Shown: piece after piece, positions 8,853-17,584 of the stretch
Layout: each line of letters opens with the position of its first letter
Numbering within the stretch: position 1 is the stretch's first letter
Assembly (NCBI RefSeq): GCF_004135285.1
Contig: NZ_CP035494.1
Coordinates: 3,224,001-3,288,000, forward strand
Reading direction: 5' to 3'
Source: Microbacterium protaetiae
GTDB lineage: Bacteria; Actinomycetota; Actinomycetes; Actinomycetales; Microbacteriaceae
Length of the DNA stretch: 64,000 bases
Notes under the pieces: generated by a model
The model's input: only the letters and a program-made list of their open reading frames with translations
Database searches by the model: none
Told to the model about the DNA's origin: nothing
Made by a program: the position numbers and the translations under genes

Positions 8853-9416
8853 CTAACTGCAACAGGGCAGAAGCACCGCCCGCGGCACATCGCCGAACAA
8901 CAGCATCGGATTGATGTATTCGCCGTTCAGCCGCACACCGAAGTGCACGGTGCCGGGCGCCGCATGACCACCGTGCGCGATCGTGCCTATGACCTCACCC
9001 TGCTCCACGCGATCACCGGCGGTGAACGCAGAATCGATGGGCTCGAGGGTCGTGACGTATCCGTCCTGGTGATCGATGGTGAGGATGCCGCGGTCGGCGA
9101 TGCGCCCTGCGAACGCGATGACGCCCGCACGCGGTGCGTGCACCTCGCCCGCACCGGTCGGCTCGAGATCGATACCACGATGCCCAGGCCCGTATTCGTG
9201 CGCCGGGGCACGGTAGGGCGCGGCGATGCGGAACCCCTGCAGGGGCCATTCCCAGGCGCTTCGGACGAGCTGCGGGAGTGCCGTGTCGGCGGCATGGGCG
9301 TGGGCCGCGGCCGGGGCCCCGCCCAGCACCACAGCGAGAGCGAGCAGGATCACCGCCGAGGCGACGATCGTGATCCGGCGAAGTGCGACCGGGAACTGCG
9401 CTGCGCGAGTTGACAT
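8853..9416 (-). CDS. Secreted M23 family metallopeptidase
   Basis: A 187-residue peptidoglycan hydrolase of the LytM type. It starts at the ATG at 9416 (MSTRAAQFPVALRR), which has AAGGA 8 nt upstream, and has a signal peptide ending around AAAHAHAA. The LytM core shows HRGIDLEPTG and a terminal HFGVRLNGEYINP; the first Zn ligand His and the Asp are in GHRGID, the last His in VHFGV. The mature enzyme probably acts outside the cell on cross-links. The C-terminus VLLPCCS is short. It is convergent with xerC and divergent from rpsB. Confidence 0.88.
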   Translation of the reverse strand: MSTRAAQFPVALRRITIVASAVILLALAVVLGGAPAAAHAHAADTALPQLVRSAWEWPLQGFRIAAPYRAPAHEYGPGHRGIDLEPTGAGEVHAPRAGVIAFAGRIADRGILTIDHQDGYVTTLEPIDSAFTAGDRVEQGEVIGTIAHGGHAAPGTVHFGVRLNGEYINPMLLFGDVPRAVLLPCCS

Positions 9417-9526
9417 GTCGTTCATCCTTCTCGTCATCGCATCCTGACGTGGCGGGACGGGGGCGCCTGTGGACAACTGTCCCGAACCGGTGCGCCGGCG
9501 ACACCTGGGGAGGAGTCGCGTCCTGG

Positions 9527-9532
9527 TACACT
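9527..9532 (+). promoter_or_regulatory. -10 box TACACT of the rpsB promoter
   Basis: TACACT about 190 nt before the rpsB start, at the head of the structured leader. No clear -35 hexamer is visible. Confidence 0.4.
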
Positions 9533-9539
9533 GGACGTG

Positions 9540-9723
9540 CATCCCGCATCGCGGGGTGACTACGCGTGCCCAGAGCCTTCGAGCCATCGCGGGCGGCATC
9601 CACTCCCATCGGTCCCCGAAACAACGGGGCGGGACGTGTGCCGGGCACCAGGATCATCGGGCATCCGCCCGACTGTGAGAAACCGAAAGCGGCGCGCACA
9701 GCGCCGAGAACAGGAGAACGGCC
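9540..9723 (+). promoter_or_regulatory. Structured leader of rpsB
   Basis: About 180 nt of leader hold three short hairpins: CCCGC/GCGGG (9543-9555), CCCCG/CGGGG (9614-9629) and TCGGGC/GCCCGA (9657-9672), then an AGGAGAA ribosome-binding site. Such leaders are often where S2 represses its own synthesis; here this is inferred from position. Confidence 0.4.
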
Positions 9724-10692
9724 GTGGCCGTCGTCACCATCCGCCAGCTGCTCGACGCCGGTGTCCACTTCGGACACCAGACCCGTCGGTGGAACCCGAA
9801 GGTGAAGCGATTCATCCTCACCGAGCGCAGCGGCATCCACATCATCGACCTGCAGCAGTCGCTGGCCTACATCGACCGGGCGTACGAATTCGTCAAGGAG
9901 ACCGTCGCGCACGGCGGCACCATCCTCTTCGTCGGCACGAAGAAGCAGGCGCAGGAAGTGCTCGCCGAGCAGGCGACCCGCGTGGGCCAGCCCTTCGTCA
10001 ACCAGCGTTGGCTCGGTGGGCTGCTGACCAACTTCAGCACCGTCAGCAAGCGACTGCAGCGCATGAAGGAGCTTGAGGAGCTCGACTACGAGAACCCCTC
10101 AGAGAGCGGCTTCACCAAGAAGGAGCTGCTGCTGAAGAAGCGCGAGCTCGACAAGCTGCACAAGTCGCTGGGCGGCATCAGAAACCTGCAGAAGACCCCG
10201 TCGGCACTGTGGGTCGTCGACGCCAAGCGCGAGCACCTCGCCATCGACGAGGCCCGCAAGCTCGGCATTCCGGTGATCGGCATTCTCGACACCAACGCCG
10301 ACCCCGACGAGATCCAGTACCCGATCCCGGGCAACGACGACGCCATCCGCTCGGTGTCGCTGCTCACCCGCATCATCGCCGACGCCGCTGCTGAGGGCCT
10401 CATCCAGCGTCACCAGCCCGCCGACACCACCGAGCCGGCCGAGCCGCTGGCCGAGTGGGAGCGCGAGCTGCTCGAGCAGGGCACGCCGGAACAGTCGTCT
10501 GCGCAGACCGAGAAGGTCGCCGACGCCGAGGTCGCCTCCGACGCCGCTGCCGCCGAGCCCGAGGCTGAGGTTGCCGCCGAGGTTGAGACTGCACCAGAGG
10601 CCGCCGAGCCCGAGGTCGAGGCTGAGGCCGCACCCGAAGCTGCCGAGGAGAAGGCCGCCGAGGGCGAGACCCCGGTCGCTGCGGCCGAGTAG
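9724..10692 (+). CDS. rpsB: 30S ribosomal protein S2
   Basis: Small-subunit ribosomal protein. The first 235 residues are a normal S2 ([73 protein letters not shown]). The last 85 residues are a low-complexity extension of Ala, Glu and Pro, which makes the protein 322 residues long; similar acidic tails are seen in other actinobacterial S2 proteins. The GTG at 9724 is placed by AGGAGAA at 9711. tsf follows after a large stem-loop. Confidence 0.96.
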   Translation: MAVVTIRQLLDAGVHFGHQTRRWNPKVKRFILTERSGIHIIDLQQSLAYIDRAYEFVKETVAHGGTILFVGTKKQAQEVLAEQATRVGQPFVNQRWLGGLLTNFSTVSKRLQRMKELEELDYENPSESGFTKKELLLKKRELDKLHKSLGGIRNLQKTPSALWVVDAKREHLAIDEARKLGIPVIGILDTNADPDEIQYPIPGNDDAIRSVSLLTRIIADAAAEGLIQRHQPADTTEPAEPLAEWERELLEQGTPEQSSAQTEKVADAEVASDAAAAEPEAEVAAEVETAPEAAEPEVEAEAAPEAAEEKAAEGETPVAAAE

Positions 10693-10701
10693 TCATTTTG
10701 C

Positions 10702-10738
10702 GCCTCGGCCGGTCCGTCAGCGACGGGCCGGCCGAGGC
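10702..10738 (+). terminator. Stem-loop between rpsB and tsf, attenuator-like
   Basis: GCCTCGGCCGG (10702-10712) pairs perfectly with 10728-10738, and an inner CCGTC/GACGG pairs at 10714-10726. No T tract follows, so it may be a partial terminator, an RNA-processing site or a 3' stabiliser setting the rpsB:tsf ratio. Confidence 0.55.
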
Positions 10739-10774
10739 ATCCACAAGAACTCACCAAGCAAGGAGCCGCCACCC

Positions 10775-11602
10775 ATGGCAAACTTCACCATCGCCGACAT
10801 CAAGGCGCTGCGCGAGCAGCTGGGCACGGGCATGGTCGACACGAAGAAGGCACTCGAAGAGGCCGACGGCGACCGTGAGAAGGCCGTTGAGATCCTGCGC
10901 CTGAAGGGCGCGAAGGGCAACGCCAAACGCGCCGATCGCTCCACGAGCGAGGGCCTGGTCGTCGCCCGCGAGGGCGAGGGCAAGGTCACCCTCGTCGAGC
11001 TGGCCTGCGAGACCGACTTCGTCGCGAAGAACGACAAGTTCATCACCCTGGCCGACAAGGTCGCCGATGCTGCGGCCGCTGTCGCCGCCGACTCGGTCGA
11101 GGCAGCCCTGGCCGCCCCCGCCGGCGGCCAGACCGTCGAGCAGCTAATCTCTGACGAGGCTGCGGTCATCGGTGAGAAGATCGTGCTGCGCCGCGTGCGC
11201 ACCGTCTCGGGCGATGCGTTCGAGGTCTACCTGCACAAGACCAGCAAGGACCTGCCCCCGCAGATCGGCGTGGTGGTCGCCTACACCGGTGACGACGCCG
11301 CGACCGCGCGCAGCATCGCCCAGCACATCTCGTTCGCCAACCCGAGCTACCTCGCGCGCGAGGACGTTCCCGAGGCCGAGGTCGCCAAGGAGCGCGAGAT
11401 CGTCACCGAGATCTCCCGCAACGAGGGCAAGCCCGAGGCCGCGCTGCCCAAGATCGTCGAGGGCCGCGTGAACGCGTTCTTCAAGCAGGTCGCCCTGCTC
11501 GAGCAGGACTACGCGAAGGACAACAAGCTCTCGGTCGCGCAGGTCGCGAAGGACGCCGGCATCACCGTCACCGACTTCGCTCGGTTCAAGGTCGGCGCGT
11601 AA
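10775..11602 (+). CDS. tsf: Elongation factor Ts
   Basis: Nucleotide-exchange factor for EF-Tu. The 275-residue protein starts [19 protein letters not shown] with a UBA-like N-terminal domain and contains the EF-Tu-contacting motif [12 protein letters not shown] at about 80-91. The start ATG at 10775 has AAGGAG 10 nt upstream. It stands downstream of rpsB, as in most bacteria, and ends in a strong terminator before pyrH. Confidence 0.97.
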   Translation: MANFTIADIKALREQLGTGMVDTKKALEEADGDREKAVEILRLKGAKGNAKRADRSTSEGLVVAREGEGKVTLVELACETDFVAKNDKFITLADKVADAAAAVAADSVEAALAAPAGGQTVEQLISDEAAVIGEKIVLRRVRTVSGDAFEVYLHKTSKDLPPQIGVVVAYTGDDAATARSIAQHISFANPSYLAREDVPEAEVAKEREIVTEISRNEGKPEAALPKIVEGRVNAFFKQVALLEQDYAKDNKLSVAQVAKDAGITVTDFARFKVGA

Positions 11603-11609
11603 GACGCCA

Positions 11610-11650
11610 CAAGGGCCCGCATCGCACACCGATGCGGGCCCTTGCCATGC
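11610..11650 (+). terminator. Terminator after tsf
   Basis: A 15-bp stem (CAAGGGCCCGCATCG at 11610-11624 with 11630-11644) and a 5-nt loop; only a weak T content follows. It ends the rpsB-tsf unit. Confidence 0.8.
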
Positions 11651-11658
11651 CCGTTCGC

Positions 11659-11664
11659 TACAGT
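11659..11664 (+). promoter_or_regulatory. -10 box TACAGT of the pyrH promoter
   Basis: TACAGT just after the tsf terminator, about 25 nt before the pyrH GTG; the start site would be near 11671. Confidence 0.4.
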
Positions 11665-11688
11665 GTGATCGCGACGAAAGGAACACCC

Positions 11689-12408
11689 GTGATCAATGAG
11701 GCCACCACGCGCCGCCGCGTTCTGTTGAAGCTTTCGGGGGAGGCGTTCGGTGGCGGTTCGCTCGGCGTGAATCCCGACGTCGTCAGCCAGATCGCGCGCG
11801 AGATCGCCGCTACAGTCGACAGTGTCGAGATCGCCATCGTCGTCGGCGGAGGAAACTTCTTCCGCGGCGCCGAACTCAGCCAGCGGGGCATGGACCGCGG
11901 GCGCGCGGACTACATGGGCATGCTCGGGACAGTCATGAACGCTCTGGCCCTGCAGGACTTTCTCGAGCAGGCGGGTGCGGCTACCCGCGTCCAGTCGGCC
12001 ATCCAGATGACCCAGGTCGCCGAGCCCTACATTCCGCTGCGCGCCGAGCGCCACATGCAGAAGGGCCGCGTCGTGATCTTCGGCGCCGGCGCCGGTCTGC
12101 CGTACTTCTCCACCGATACCGTGGCCGCGCAGCGGGCGCTGGAGATCCGCGCCGATGAAGTGTTGGTCGCCAAGAACGGCGTCGACGGTGTGTACACCGC
12201 CGATCCGAAGCGGGATGCCTCAGCCACGCGAATCGACCGCATCACGTACCTGGAGGCCCTGCAGAAGGGACTGAAGGTGGTTGACTCGACTGCTTTCAGC
12301 CTGTGCATGGACAACCGCATGGACATGCGTGTGTTCGGCATGGAACCGACCGGCAACGTCACCAGGGCGCTGCTGGGCGATCAGATCGGCACGCTGGTCA
12401 CAGCATGA
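11689..12408 (+). CDS. pyrH: UMP kinase
   Basis: Phosphorylates UMP to UDP in pyrimidine nucleotide synthesis. The 239-residue product has the amino-acid-kinase fold signatures [41 protein letters not shown] and [13 protein letters not shown]. The GTG at 11689 is preceded by AAAGGA; the frame opens 19 codons earlier inside the tsf terminator, which rules that start out. It lies between tsf and frr as in most bacteria, and has its own promoter. Confidence 0.96.
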   Translation: MINEATTRRRVLLKLSGEAFGGGSLGVNPDVVSQIAREIAATVDSVEIAIVVGGGNFFRGAELSQRGMDRGRADYMGMLGTVMNALALQDFLEQAGAATRVQSAIQMTQVAEPYIPLRAERHMQKGRVVIFGAGAGLPYFSTDTVAAQRALEIRADEVLVAKNGVDGVYTADPKRDASATRIDRITYLEALQKGLKVVDSTAFSLCMDNRMDMRVFGMEPTGNVTRALLGDQIGTLVTA

Positions 12409-12441
12409 CCGTTGCGCCGCGGTTGCGCGGCGCGCCACGAC

Positions 12442-12447
12442 TAGACT
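12442..12447 (+). promoter_or_regulatory. -10 box TAGACT of the frr promoter
   Basis: TAGACT about 32 nt before the frr GTG. No good -35 at 17 nt. Confidence 0.4.
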
Positions 12448-12478
12448 GGGCGGGAACGCCTGACCGAATGGAGAGACC

Positions 12479-13033
12479 GTGATCGCGGACGTGTTGACCG
12501 ATACCGGAACCCGGATGGACAAGGCCGTCGAGACGGCGAAGGACGACTTCGCCAGCGTGCGGACCGGGCGCGCCAACCCGCAGTTGTTCCAGAAGGTGCT
12601 GGTCGACTACTACGGCACACCCACCCCGCTGGCGCAGCTCGCGTCGCTGAACGCCCCCGAGGCGCGCTCCCTTATCGTCACCCCCTACGACAAGTCGGCG
12701 CTGAAGGCCATCGAACAGGCCATCCGCGACATCCCGAACCTCGGGGTCAATCCCACCAACGACGGCAACATCGTGCGGATCACCATGCCCGAGCTGACCG
12801 AAGAGCGCCGCAAGGAGTACGTGAAGCTCGTGCGCTCCAAGGGTGAGGATGCGAAGGTGCACGTGCGTGGCATCCGTCGTAAGGCGAAAGACGACCTCGA
12901 CGCGCTGAAGAGCGATGTCGGCGAAGACGAGCTGTCTCGTGCCGAGAAAGAGCTCGACGCCATCACCCGTGCGCATGTGGACGCCATCGACGAGGCTCTC
13001 AAGCGCAAAGAGGCTGAACTGCTCGAAGTCTGA
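12479..13033 (+). CDS. frr: Ribosome recycling factor
   Basis: Splits the post-termination ribosome together with EF-G. 184 residues, the standard length, with [36 protein letters not shown] and [24 protein letters not shown] segments of the two-domain (three-helix bundle plus beta barrel) fold. GTG start at 12479. cdsA follows 8 nt after its stop, which points to one transcript. Confidence 0.96.
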   Translation: MIADVLTDTGTRMDKAVETAKDDFASVRTGRANPQLFQKVLVDYYGTPTPLAQLASLNAPEARSLIVTPYDKSALKAIEQAIRDIPNLGVNPTNDGNIVRITMPELTEERRKEYVKLVRSKGEDAKVHVRGIRRKAKDDLDALKSDVGEDELSRAEKELDAITRAHVDAIDEALKRKEAELLEV

Positions 13034-13041
13034 GGTTTCGC

Positions 13042-13983
13042 ATGACCGACGCGTCCTCACAGCCGCCCGACGGCGCGGGTCGCCGCCGAGCGCGCCGTGA
13101 GCGCGCCCGGGCCGACTTCGACCAGGCCAACGAGCGCATCAAACAGCGCACCGGCCGCGACCTGCTCGGGGCCATTCTCATCGGCCTCGTCCTGGGGGCC
13201 GCGTTTCTGTTGTCGCTGATCATCTGGAAGCCGGTCTTCTTGATCTTCGTCCTGGCTGCCGGCGGGACGGGCGTGTTCGAGATCGCCCGCGCCCTGCAGG
13301 GCGGCGGGCGCCGTGTCGACCTGATCCCACAGCTGGTGGGACTTGTCGCGATGCTGGCATCGGCGTGGCTCCTGGCCCCGTGGCAGCACTGGATCGTGGT
13401 GTGCGCCGCGGTCGCGCTCGTGATCGTCTGGCGACTGGTCGGACATCTGGTCTCACCCGCAACTCGCACCCGCCGTGAGCTCGGCGACGATCTGCTGGCC
13501 GGGTCGCTCGTGCCGCTGTACGTCTCGTTCACCGCGAGCCTGGCCATCGTGCTGCTGCGCCAAGAGCGCGGTGAATGGTGGGTGCTCTCCTTCATCGTCA
13601 TCGCCGTCGTGGCCGACACGGCCGCTTACGCGTCGGGGCTGAGCTTCGGCAAGCATCCGATGGCACCGCGCATCAGCCCCAAGAAGACCTGGGAGGGTTT
13701 TGCCGGTGCCGTCGTGGGTGCCGTGGTCGCCGGCATCCTGCTCGCCTGGTTCCTGCTCGAACTGCCCTGGGCGACCGGAATCGTCATCGGGCTGGTCATT
13801 CTGGTGACGGCGACGCTGGGCGACCTGGGCGAGTCGATGATCAAGCGCGATCTGGGCATCAAAGACATGAGTTCGTGGCTGCCCGGCCACGGTGGCGTGC
13901 TCGACCGACTCGACTCGATCCTTCCGTCCGCCGGGGCTGCCCTGGCACTGTATTACTTGCTGACCCCCCTGGTGACACAATGA
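13042..13983 (+). CDS. cdsA: Phosphatidate cytidylyltransferase
   Basis: Makes CDP-diacylglycerol, the precursor of anionic phospholipids, in the membrane. The 313-residue protein has a basic, hydrophilic N-terminus of about 50 residues, then about eight membrane helices and the family signature SPKKTWEGFAGA with the C-terminal GDLGESMIKRDLGIKDMSSWLPGHGG (given here as its two halves: SMIKRD and KD-x5-LPGHGGVLDRLDS). Directly after frr; its stop overlaps the next ATG. Confidence 0.95.
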   Translation: MTDASSQPPDGAGRRRARRERARADFDQANERIKQRTGRDLLGAILIGLVLGAAFLLSLIIWKPVFLIFVLAAGGTGVFEIARALQGGGRRVDLIPQLVGLVAMLASAWLLAPWQHWIVVCAAVALVIVWRLVGHLVSPATRTRRELGDDLLAGSLVPLYVSFTASLAIVLLRQERGEWWVLSFIVIAVVADTAAYASGLSFGKHPMAPRISPKKTWEGFAGAVVGAVVAGILLAWFLLELPWATGIVIGLVILVTATLGDLGESMIKRDLGIKDMSSWLPGHGGVLDRLDSILPSAGAALALYYLLTPLVTQ

Positions 13984-14558
13984 CGACATCATCCGCCGAT
14001 GCCCGTGCGAGCGCGAAAGCGTCGTTCCCGCGCGCGACCGGCCGTGCGAAGGGATACGACCCCGCGAAGGTCGACGCGTTCCTGGAAAAGGCGCGCGCTG
14101 CGTTCGAGACGCAATCCGCCGTGACGGTTCGCGCCGTCGACGTGCGGTCTGTCGCCTTCCCCCTCGTCCGACACGGCTATCAGCCCGACGCCGTGGATGC
14201 CGCGCTGTCGCGGGTGGAAGACGCCTTCGCCGTACGTGAGCGGGAGCGCGCCGTGTCGACCGCCGGCGCCGGGGCCTGGATCGACCAGACGCGTGCACAG
14301 GCGCAGGAGATCCTCGACCGTCTCACCCGCGAGAAGCGGCGACGCTTCGCGCGGGCGCGCGGTCTCGGGTACGGGTATCGCATCGACGAAGTCGATCTTG
14401 TCGCCGACAAGATCGCGGCCTACCTCTCCGAGGGTCGCACCGTCACCGTCGAGCAGGTACGCACCGTGGCATTCCGGATGCAGCGCCGCGGCTATCGCGA
14501 AGAGCAGGTCGATGCCCTCCTCGATGCCGTCGTCGATGTCATGCTTGCGGTGGGCTGA
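13980..14558 (+). CDS. DivIVA-domain repeat protein
   Basis: 192 residues made of four related DivI1A-type repeats centred on a GY-x4-VD pattern: GYDPAKVDAFL, GYQPDAVDAAL, GYGYRIDEVDLVADKI and GYREEQVDALL. The alternation of FPxxxRxxGY and VRxVAF segments suggests two tandem pairs. There is no long coiled coil, so it is not the polar growth protein Wag31 itself; it probably binds other cell-division or wall-synthesis partners. The ATG at 13980 overlaps the cdsA stop (ATGA). Confidence 0.8.
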   Translation: MTTSSADARASAKASFPRATGRAKGYDPAKVDAFLEKARAAFETQSAVTVRAVDVRSVAFPLVRHGYQPDAVDAALSRVEDAFAVRERERAVSTAGAGAWIDQTRAQAQEILDRLTREKRRRFARARGLGYGYRIDEVDLVADKIAAYLSEGRTVTVEQVRTVAFRMQRRGYREEQVDALLDAVVDVMLAVG

Positions 14559-14600
14559 GCATGGCGGAATGTCGCCGTGGCATTTCGGCGGATCGGTCTG

Positions 14601-14606
14601 TAGACT
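14601..14606 (+). promoter_or_regulatory. -10 box TAGACT before the transglycosylase gene
   Basis: TAGACT 10 nt before the GTG at 14617. This fits a start site at or just before the GTG, so the mRNA may be leaderless. Confidence 0.45.
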
Positions 14607-14616
14607 CGAGCGCACT

Positions 14617-15354
14617 GTGACTTCCGGCTCCGAGATGACCCCCGAGACATCCCCCGCACTCACATCCCGTGCACTGCTCCGACGCGATCTGAAGCACACG
14701 GCGGTGGGGACGCGGGCCCCACGCCACCCGCGACGACGCGTGAGAGCGGGCGGGTTCGTCAAGGGGAGCCTGGCGGGGTTTGCGGTGCTGGGTCTTGCCG
14801 TGGCATGCCTGAGCCCGTTGGGCGCGGCGCTGGCACCCGCGGCGAATGCGGCCGATGTGGCCCCCGTCACGCTGTACGCGAGTGCGATGGGCGATGCCCA
14901 GTCGGTCGAGGTCGCGTCAGAGACCACGACCGAGGCAGCCTCGCTCGAGCGGGACAGTTACGCCGCCGCGGTCAAGCCGAAGCCCAAGCCGACCCCGACG
15001 CGGCAGGTCACCGTCAAGGCTGCGTCGTTCAGCGCCCCCTTCGTCGCCCCCGACCCGGGCACCGCCCAGGCGATCGCCTACGACATGGTCACCGCGCGAG
15101 GGTGGGACGACAGCCAGTTCGCGTGCCTCGTCGCGCTCTGGAAGCGCGAATCCGGCTGGCGGGTGAACGCCTCGAACCCGAGCGGCGCCTACGGCATTCC
15201 GCAGGCTCTCCCCGGCAGCAAGATGGCCTCTGCGGGCGCAGACTGGGCGACGAATCCCGCCACGCAGATCACCTGGGGTCTGGGCTACGTCTCGTCGCGA
15301 TATGGCACTCCCTGCGGCGCATGGAGCCATTCGCAGTCCACCGGCTGGTATTGA
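14617..15354 (+). CDS. Secreted lytic transglycosylase-like protein
   Basis: A 245-residue exported protein. A Sec signal/anchor lies at about residues 50-75 (FVKGSLAGFAVLGLAVAC... ending APAANAADVA), followed by a Pro/Lys-rich linker and a C-terminal domain of about 95 residues with CLVALWKRESGWRVNASNPS and AYGIPQALPGSKMASAG. The Glu in KRESGW is the likely catalytic acid; two cysteines (CLVAL and TPCGAW) may form a disulfide. It is of the SLT/aggregation-promoting-factor type common in Microbacteriaceae. The start could also be the ATG at 14635. Confidence 0.8.
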   Translation: MTSGSEMTPETSPALTSRALLRRDLKHTAVGTRAPRHPRRRVRAGGFVKGSLAGFAVLGLAVACLSPLGAALAPAANAADVAPVTLYASAMGDAQSVEVASETTTEAASLERDSYAAAVKPKPKPTPTRQVTVKAASFSAPFVAPDPGTAQAIAYDMVTARGWDDSQFACLVALWKRESGWRVNASNPSGAYGIPQALPGSKMASAGADWATNPATQITWGLGYVSSRYGTPCGAWSHSQSTGWY

Positions 15355-15358
15355 GCGG

Positions 15359-15643
15359 ATGCCGCGGTCTTCACGACGCCGCCCCGATCCACGTCACGAC
15401 GACTCGTTCGAGCGGTTCTTGTCCGGTTTCGCGCGCACCGAGGTGCGGCGCGGGTCGGAGTGGACTGTACAGCCTGTCGCGCCCTCACGTTCGGTGAAGA
15501 CGTATTCGTGTCCCGGCTGCGGCGGCAGCATCGAGCCGGGTGCCGCACACGTTGTGGTGTGGCGGGCCGACGGAGTGCTCGGCGACGCGGCCGACCTGGC
15601 GGCGCGCCGACACTGGCACACGCACTGCTGGAAGGTGTTCTGA
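15359..15643 (+). CDS. Small conserved actinobacterial protein with a Cys/His cluster
   Basis: 94 residues. The N-terminus is basic; the C-terminal half carries CPGCGG and RRHWHTHCW, a probable zinc-binding site. Similar proteins in Microbacteriaceae are often named ATP/GTP-binding protein, but I see no P-loop to support that. It sits 4 nt after the transglycosylase stop, and the hydrolase gene begins directly at its own stop, so it is inside an operon. Function unknown. Confidence 0.7.
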   Translation: MPRSSRRRPDPRHDDSFERFLSGFARTEVRRGSEWTVQPVAPSRSVKTYSCPGCGGSIEPGAAHVVVWRADGVLGDAADLAARRHWHTHCWKVF

Positions 15644-16366
15644 GTGGAGATTCGCGGCTCCGTCCTTCTGCCCGCACGGCGTGAGGACATTCAGTTGTAC
15701 ACCTCCGATGGGCTCACTCTCGTCGGCGAGCTCGCCCAGCCGCTCGAGCGCGAGCCGGTGGCAACCCTCGTGACGCTGCATCCGCTGCCCACGGCGGGCG
15801 GATTCATGGACTCGCACATTCTGCGCAAGGCCGCGGGACGGCTGCCGGCGCTGGCCGATCTCGCCGTGCTGCGCTTCAACACGCGGGGCACGACCTCGCC
15901 GCGGGGCACGAGCGAGGGTGCGTTCGGCGAGGGAGATGCCGAACGACACGACGTGGCCGCAGCGCTCGATTTCGTGAGCGAGCGGGGTCTGCCGCACCCC
16001 TGGTTGGTGGGGTGGTCGTTCGGCACCGAAGTGGCGCTCAAGCATGGTCGCGAGCTGCCGGTGGACGGGCTCATCCTGCTCTCGCCGCCATTGCACCGCA
16101 CCAGTGACGCCGAATTGGCGGCATGGGCGGGTGACGCGCGCCCGATCGTGGCGGTGGTGCCCGAGCTGGACGACTACCTGCGGCCGGCTGAAGCCGCGCA
16201 GCGGTTCGCGCCGGTGCCGCACGTGAAGGTGATCGCCGTCGATGGCGGTCGTCACCTCTGGGTCGGCGAGAACCAGACGCGTCGGGTGCTCTCTGAGATC
16301 GTCGCCGCCGTCAACCCGTCGGCGCTGCCCCTTCCGATTCAGTGGGACGGCGCCCTCGAGCGCTGA
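15644..16366 (+). CDS. Alpha/beta hydrolase
   Basis: 240-residue cytoplasmic hydrolase with the nucleophile elbow GWSFGTEVAL (Ser), an oxyanion region TLHPLPTAGGFMDSHIL and a C-terminal DGGRHLWVGE with the catalytic His. It resembles the short-chain KANL3/dienelactone-type branch; the substrate is unknown. The GTG start abuts the stop of the preceding gene. Convergent with the AI-2E permease gene 3 nt away, with no terminator visible between them. Confidence 0.83.
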   Translation: MEIRGSVLLPARREDIQLYTSDGLTLVGELAQPLEREPVATLVTLHPLPTAGGFMDSHILRKAAGRLPALADLAVLRFNTRGTTSPRGTSEGAFGEGDAERHDVAAALDFVSERGLPHPWLVGWSFGTEVALKHGRELPVDGLILLSPPLHRTSDAELAAWAGDARPIVAVVPELDDYLRPAEAAQRFAPVPHVKVIAVDGGRHLWVGENQTRRVLSEIVAAVNPSALPLPIQWDGALER

Positions 16367-16369
16367 ACG

Positions 16370-17431
16370 TCATCTCGCGTTCTGCCGGGGGATGACCACC
16401 TGCCGGTAGATGATGAGGATGCTGGCGGCCACCGGGATCGCGATGAGAGCGCCGAGCAGACCGAGCAGCGATCCACCGGCCAGCGCCGCCACGACGACCA
16501 CGGCACCGGGCACCGCGACCGCGCGGCTCATGATGCGCGGCGAGACGACATAAGCCTCGAGCTGCATGTAGATGAGGTAGTAGATGGCGGCGATCAGTGC
16601 CGTCGTCGGAGACCCGATGCCGGGGATCAGACAGGTCAGAACGATGACCACCGAACCGGTCAGCGTGCCCACCAGAGGAATCAGCGAGAAGAAGAAGGCG
16701 ACCACCGCCAGCACCGCCGGGAACGGCGCGTGGATGATGGCGAGGAAGATCGAACTGAGGATTCCGTTGATCACGCCGAGAGTGACCTGCCCCATCACGT
16801 AGTGCCCGACGGAGTCACCGATCTGCTCAGACAGGTCGATGAACCGTGGCCGGCGAGACGCCGGAACCAGTTGGTAGACGGCTGATTTGAGGGATGGGAT
16901 GGATGCTGTGAAGTAGATCGTCAGGATCAGCACGATGAAGGCGCCGGTCAGCCCGGTCAGAAAGGCGATGCCCACCTTGAGCACGCCCTGCCCGATCGAT
17001 CCGCTGATCGCCCCCAGGTTCTTCAGTACCCAGTCCTGCACGGTTTCGAAGACATCGTCGACGCGGAGGCCCGGAAAAGTGTTCTCCACCCAGGTGGTGA
17101 AATTCCCCAGGGTGTTCGGATCCTGAACGAGCTGGGTGATGGTGGCCACCAGCTGTGAGATCTGGTCGACGATGGTCGGCACCACCAGAAGCACGACCCC
17201 GGCGAACAGCGCCAGCACGGCCAGAATCGTGAGCAGAACCGCCGCCCAGCGGGGGAGCCGCCTCCGCACGAGGAAAGCGACGACAGGCTCCAAGCCGAGG
17301 GCGAGGAACAGCGCCGTGCCGATGTACAGCAGAATCGTGGAGAGGGTCTGGATGCTGCCGATCAGCAAGAGTCCGAGACCGACGCCGAGCGTGGCGATGA
17401 ACGCCACGCGGAAGGGATTCTGGATCTTCAC
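16370..17431 (-). CDS. AI-2E family transporter (TqsA/PerM-like)
   Basis: 353 residues with about eight membrane helices and the C-terminal core of the PF01594 family (GVINGILSSIFLAIIHAPFP, FSLIPLVGTLTGSV, YYLIYMQLEAYVVSPRIM). Members export autoinducer-2 in E. coli (TqsA) or act as Na+/H+ exchangers; which applies here is unknown. The start is a GTG at 17431 with AGAGGAG 5 nt upstream. Confidence 0.9.
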   Translation of the reverse strand: MKIQNPFRVAFIATLGVGLGLLLIGSIQTLSTILLYIGTALFLALGLEPVVAFLVRRRLPRWAAVLLTILAVLALFAGVVLLVVPTIVDQISQLVATITQLVQDPNTLGNFTTWVENTFPGLRVDDVFETVQDWVLKNLGAISGSIGQGVLKVGIAFLTGLTGAFIVLILTIYFTASIPSLKSAVYQLVPASRRPRFIDLSEQIGDSVGHYVMGQVTLGVINGILSSIFLAIIHAPFPAVLAVVAFFFSLIPLVGTLTGSVVIVLTCLIPGIGSPTTALIAAIYYLIYMQLEAYVVSPRIMSRAVAVPGAVVVVAALAGGSLLGLLGALIAIPVAASILIIYRQVVIPRQNAR

Positions 17432-17526
17432 GGTGCTCCTCTCGGATGCGGTGTCTGCCAGGATACTTTCCCCGGCCGCGGCATCCCGCCAGCGACCCTC
17501 CCGGGACGCACACAGGTCTCGTTCGC

Positions 17527-17532
17527 TAGTCT
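17527..17532 (+). promoter_or_regulatory. -10 box TAGTCT
   Basis: TAGTCT about 52 nt before the GTG at 17585; a GGGAGGA ribosome-binding site follows at 17572. Confidence 0.45.
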
Positions 17533-17584
17533 GGAACGTCGAGTCATCGGCTCTGCGTGTCGTCGGGCCGGGGAGGATCTATTC

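Noticed and set aside
10430..10692. The rpsB Ala/Glu-rich tail as a frameshift artefact
   Set aside because: The frame keeps normal codon use, and acidic tails of this kind are known in actinobacterial S2 proteins.
13575..15497. Long open frames overlapping cdsA, the DivIVA gene and the transglycosylase gene
   Set aside because: They are Arg/Pro/Ala-rich shadows of the real genes in other frames, as expected at high GC.
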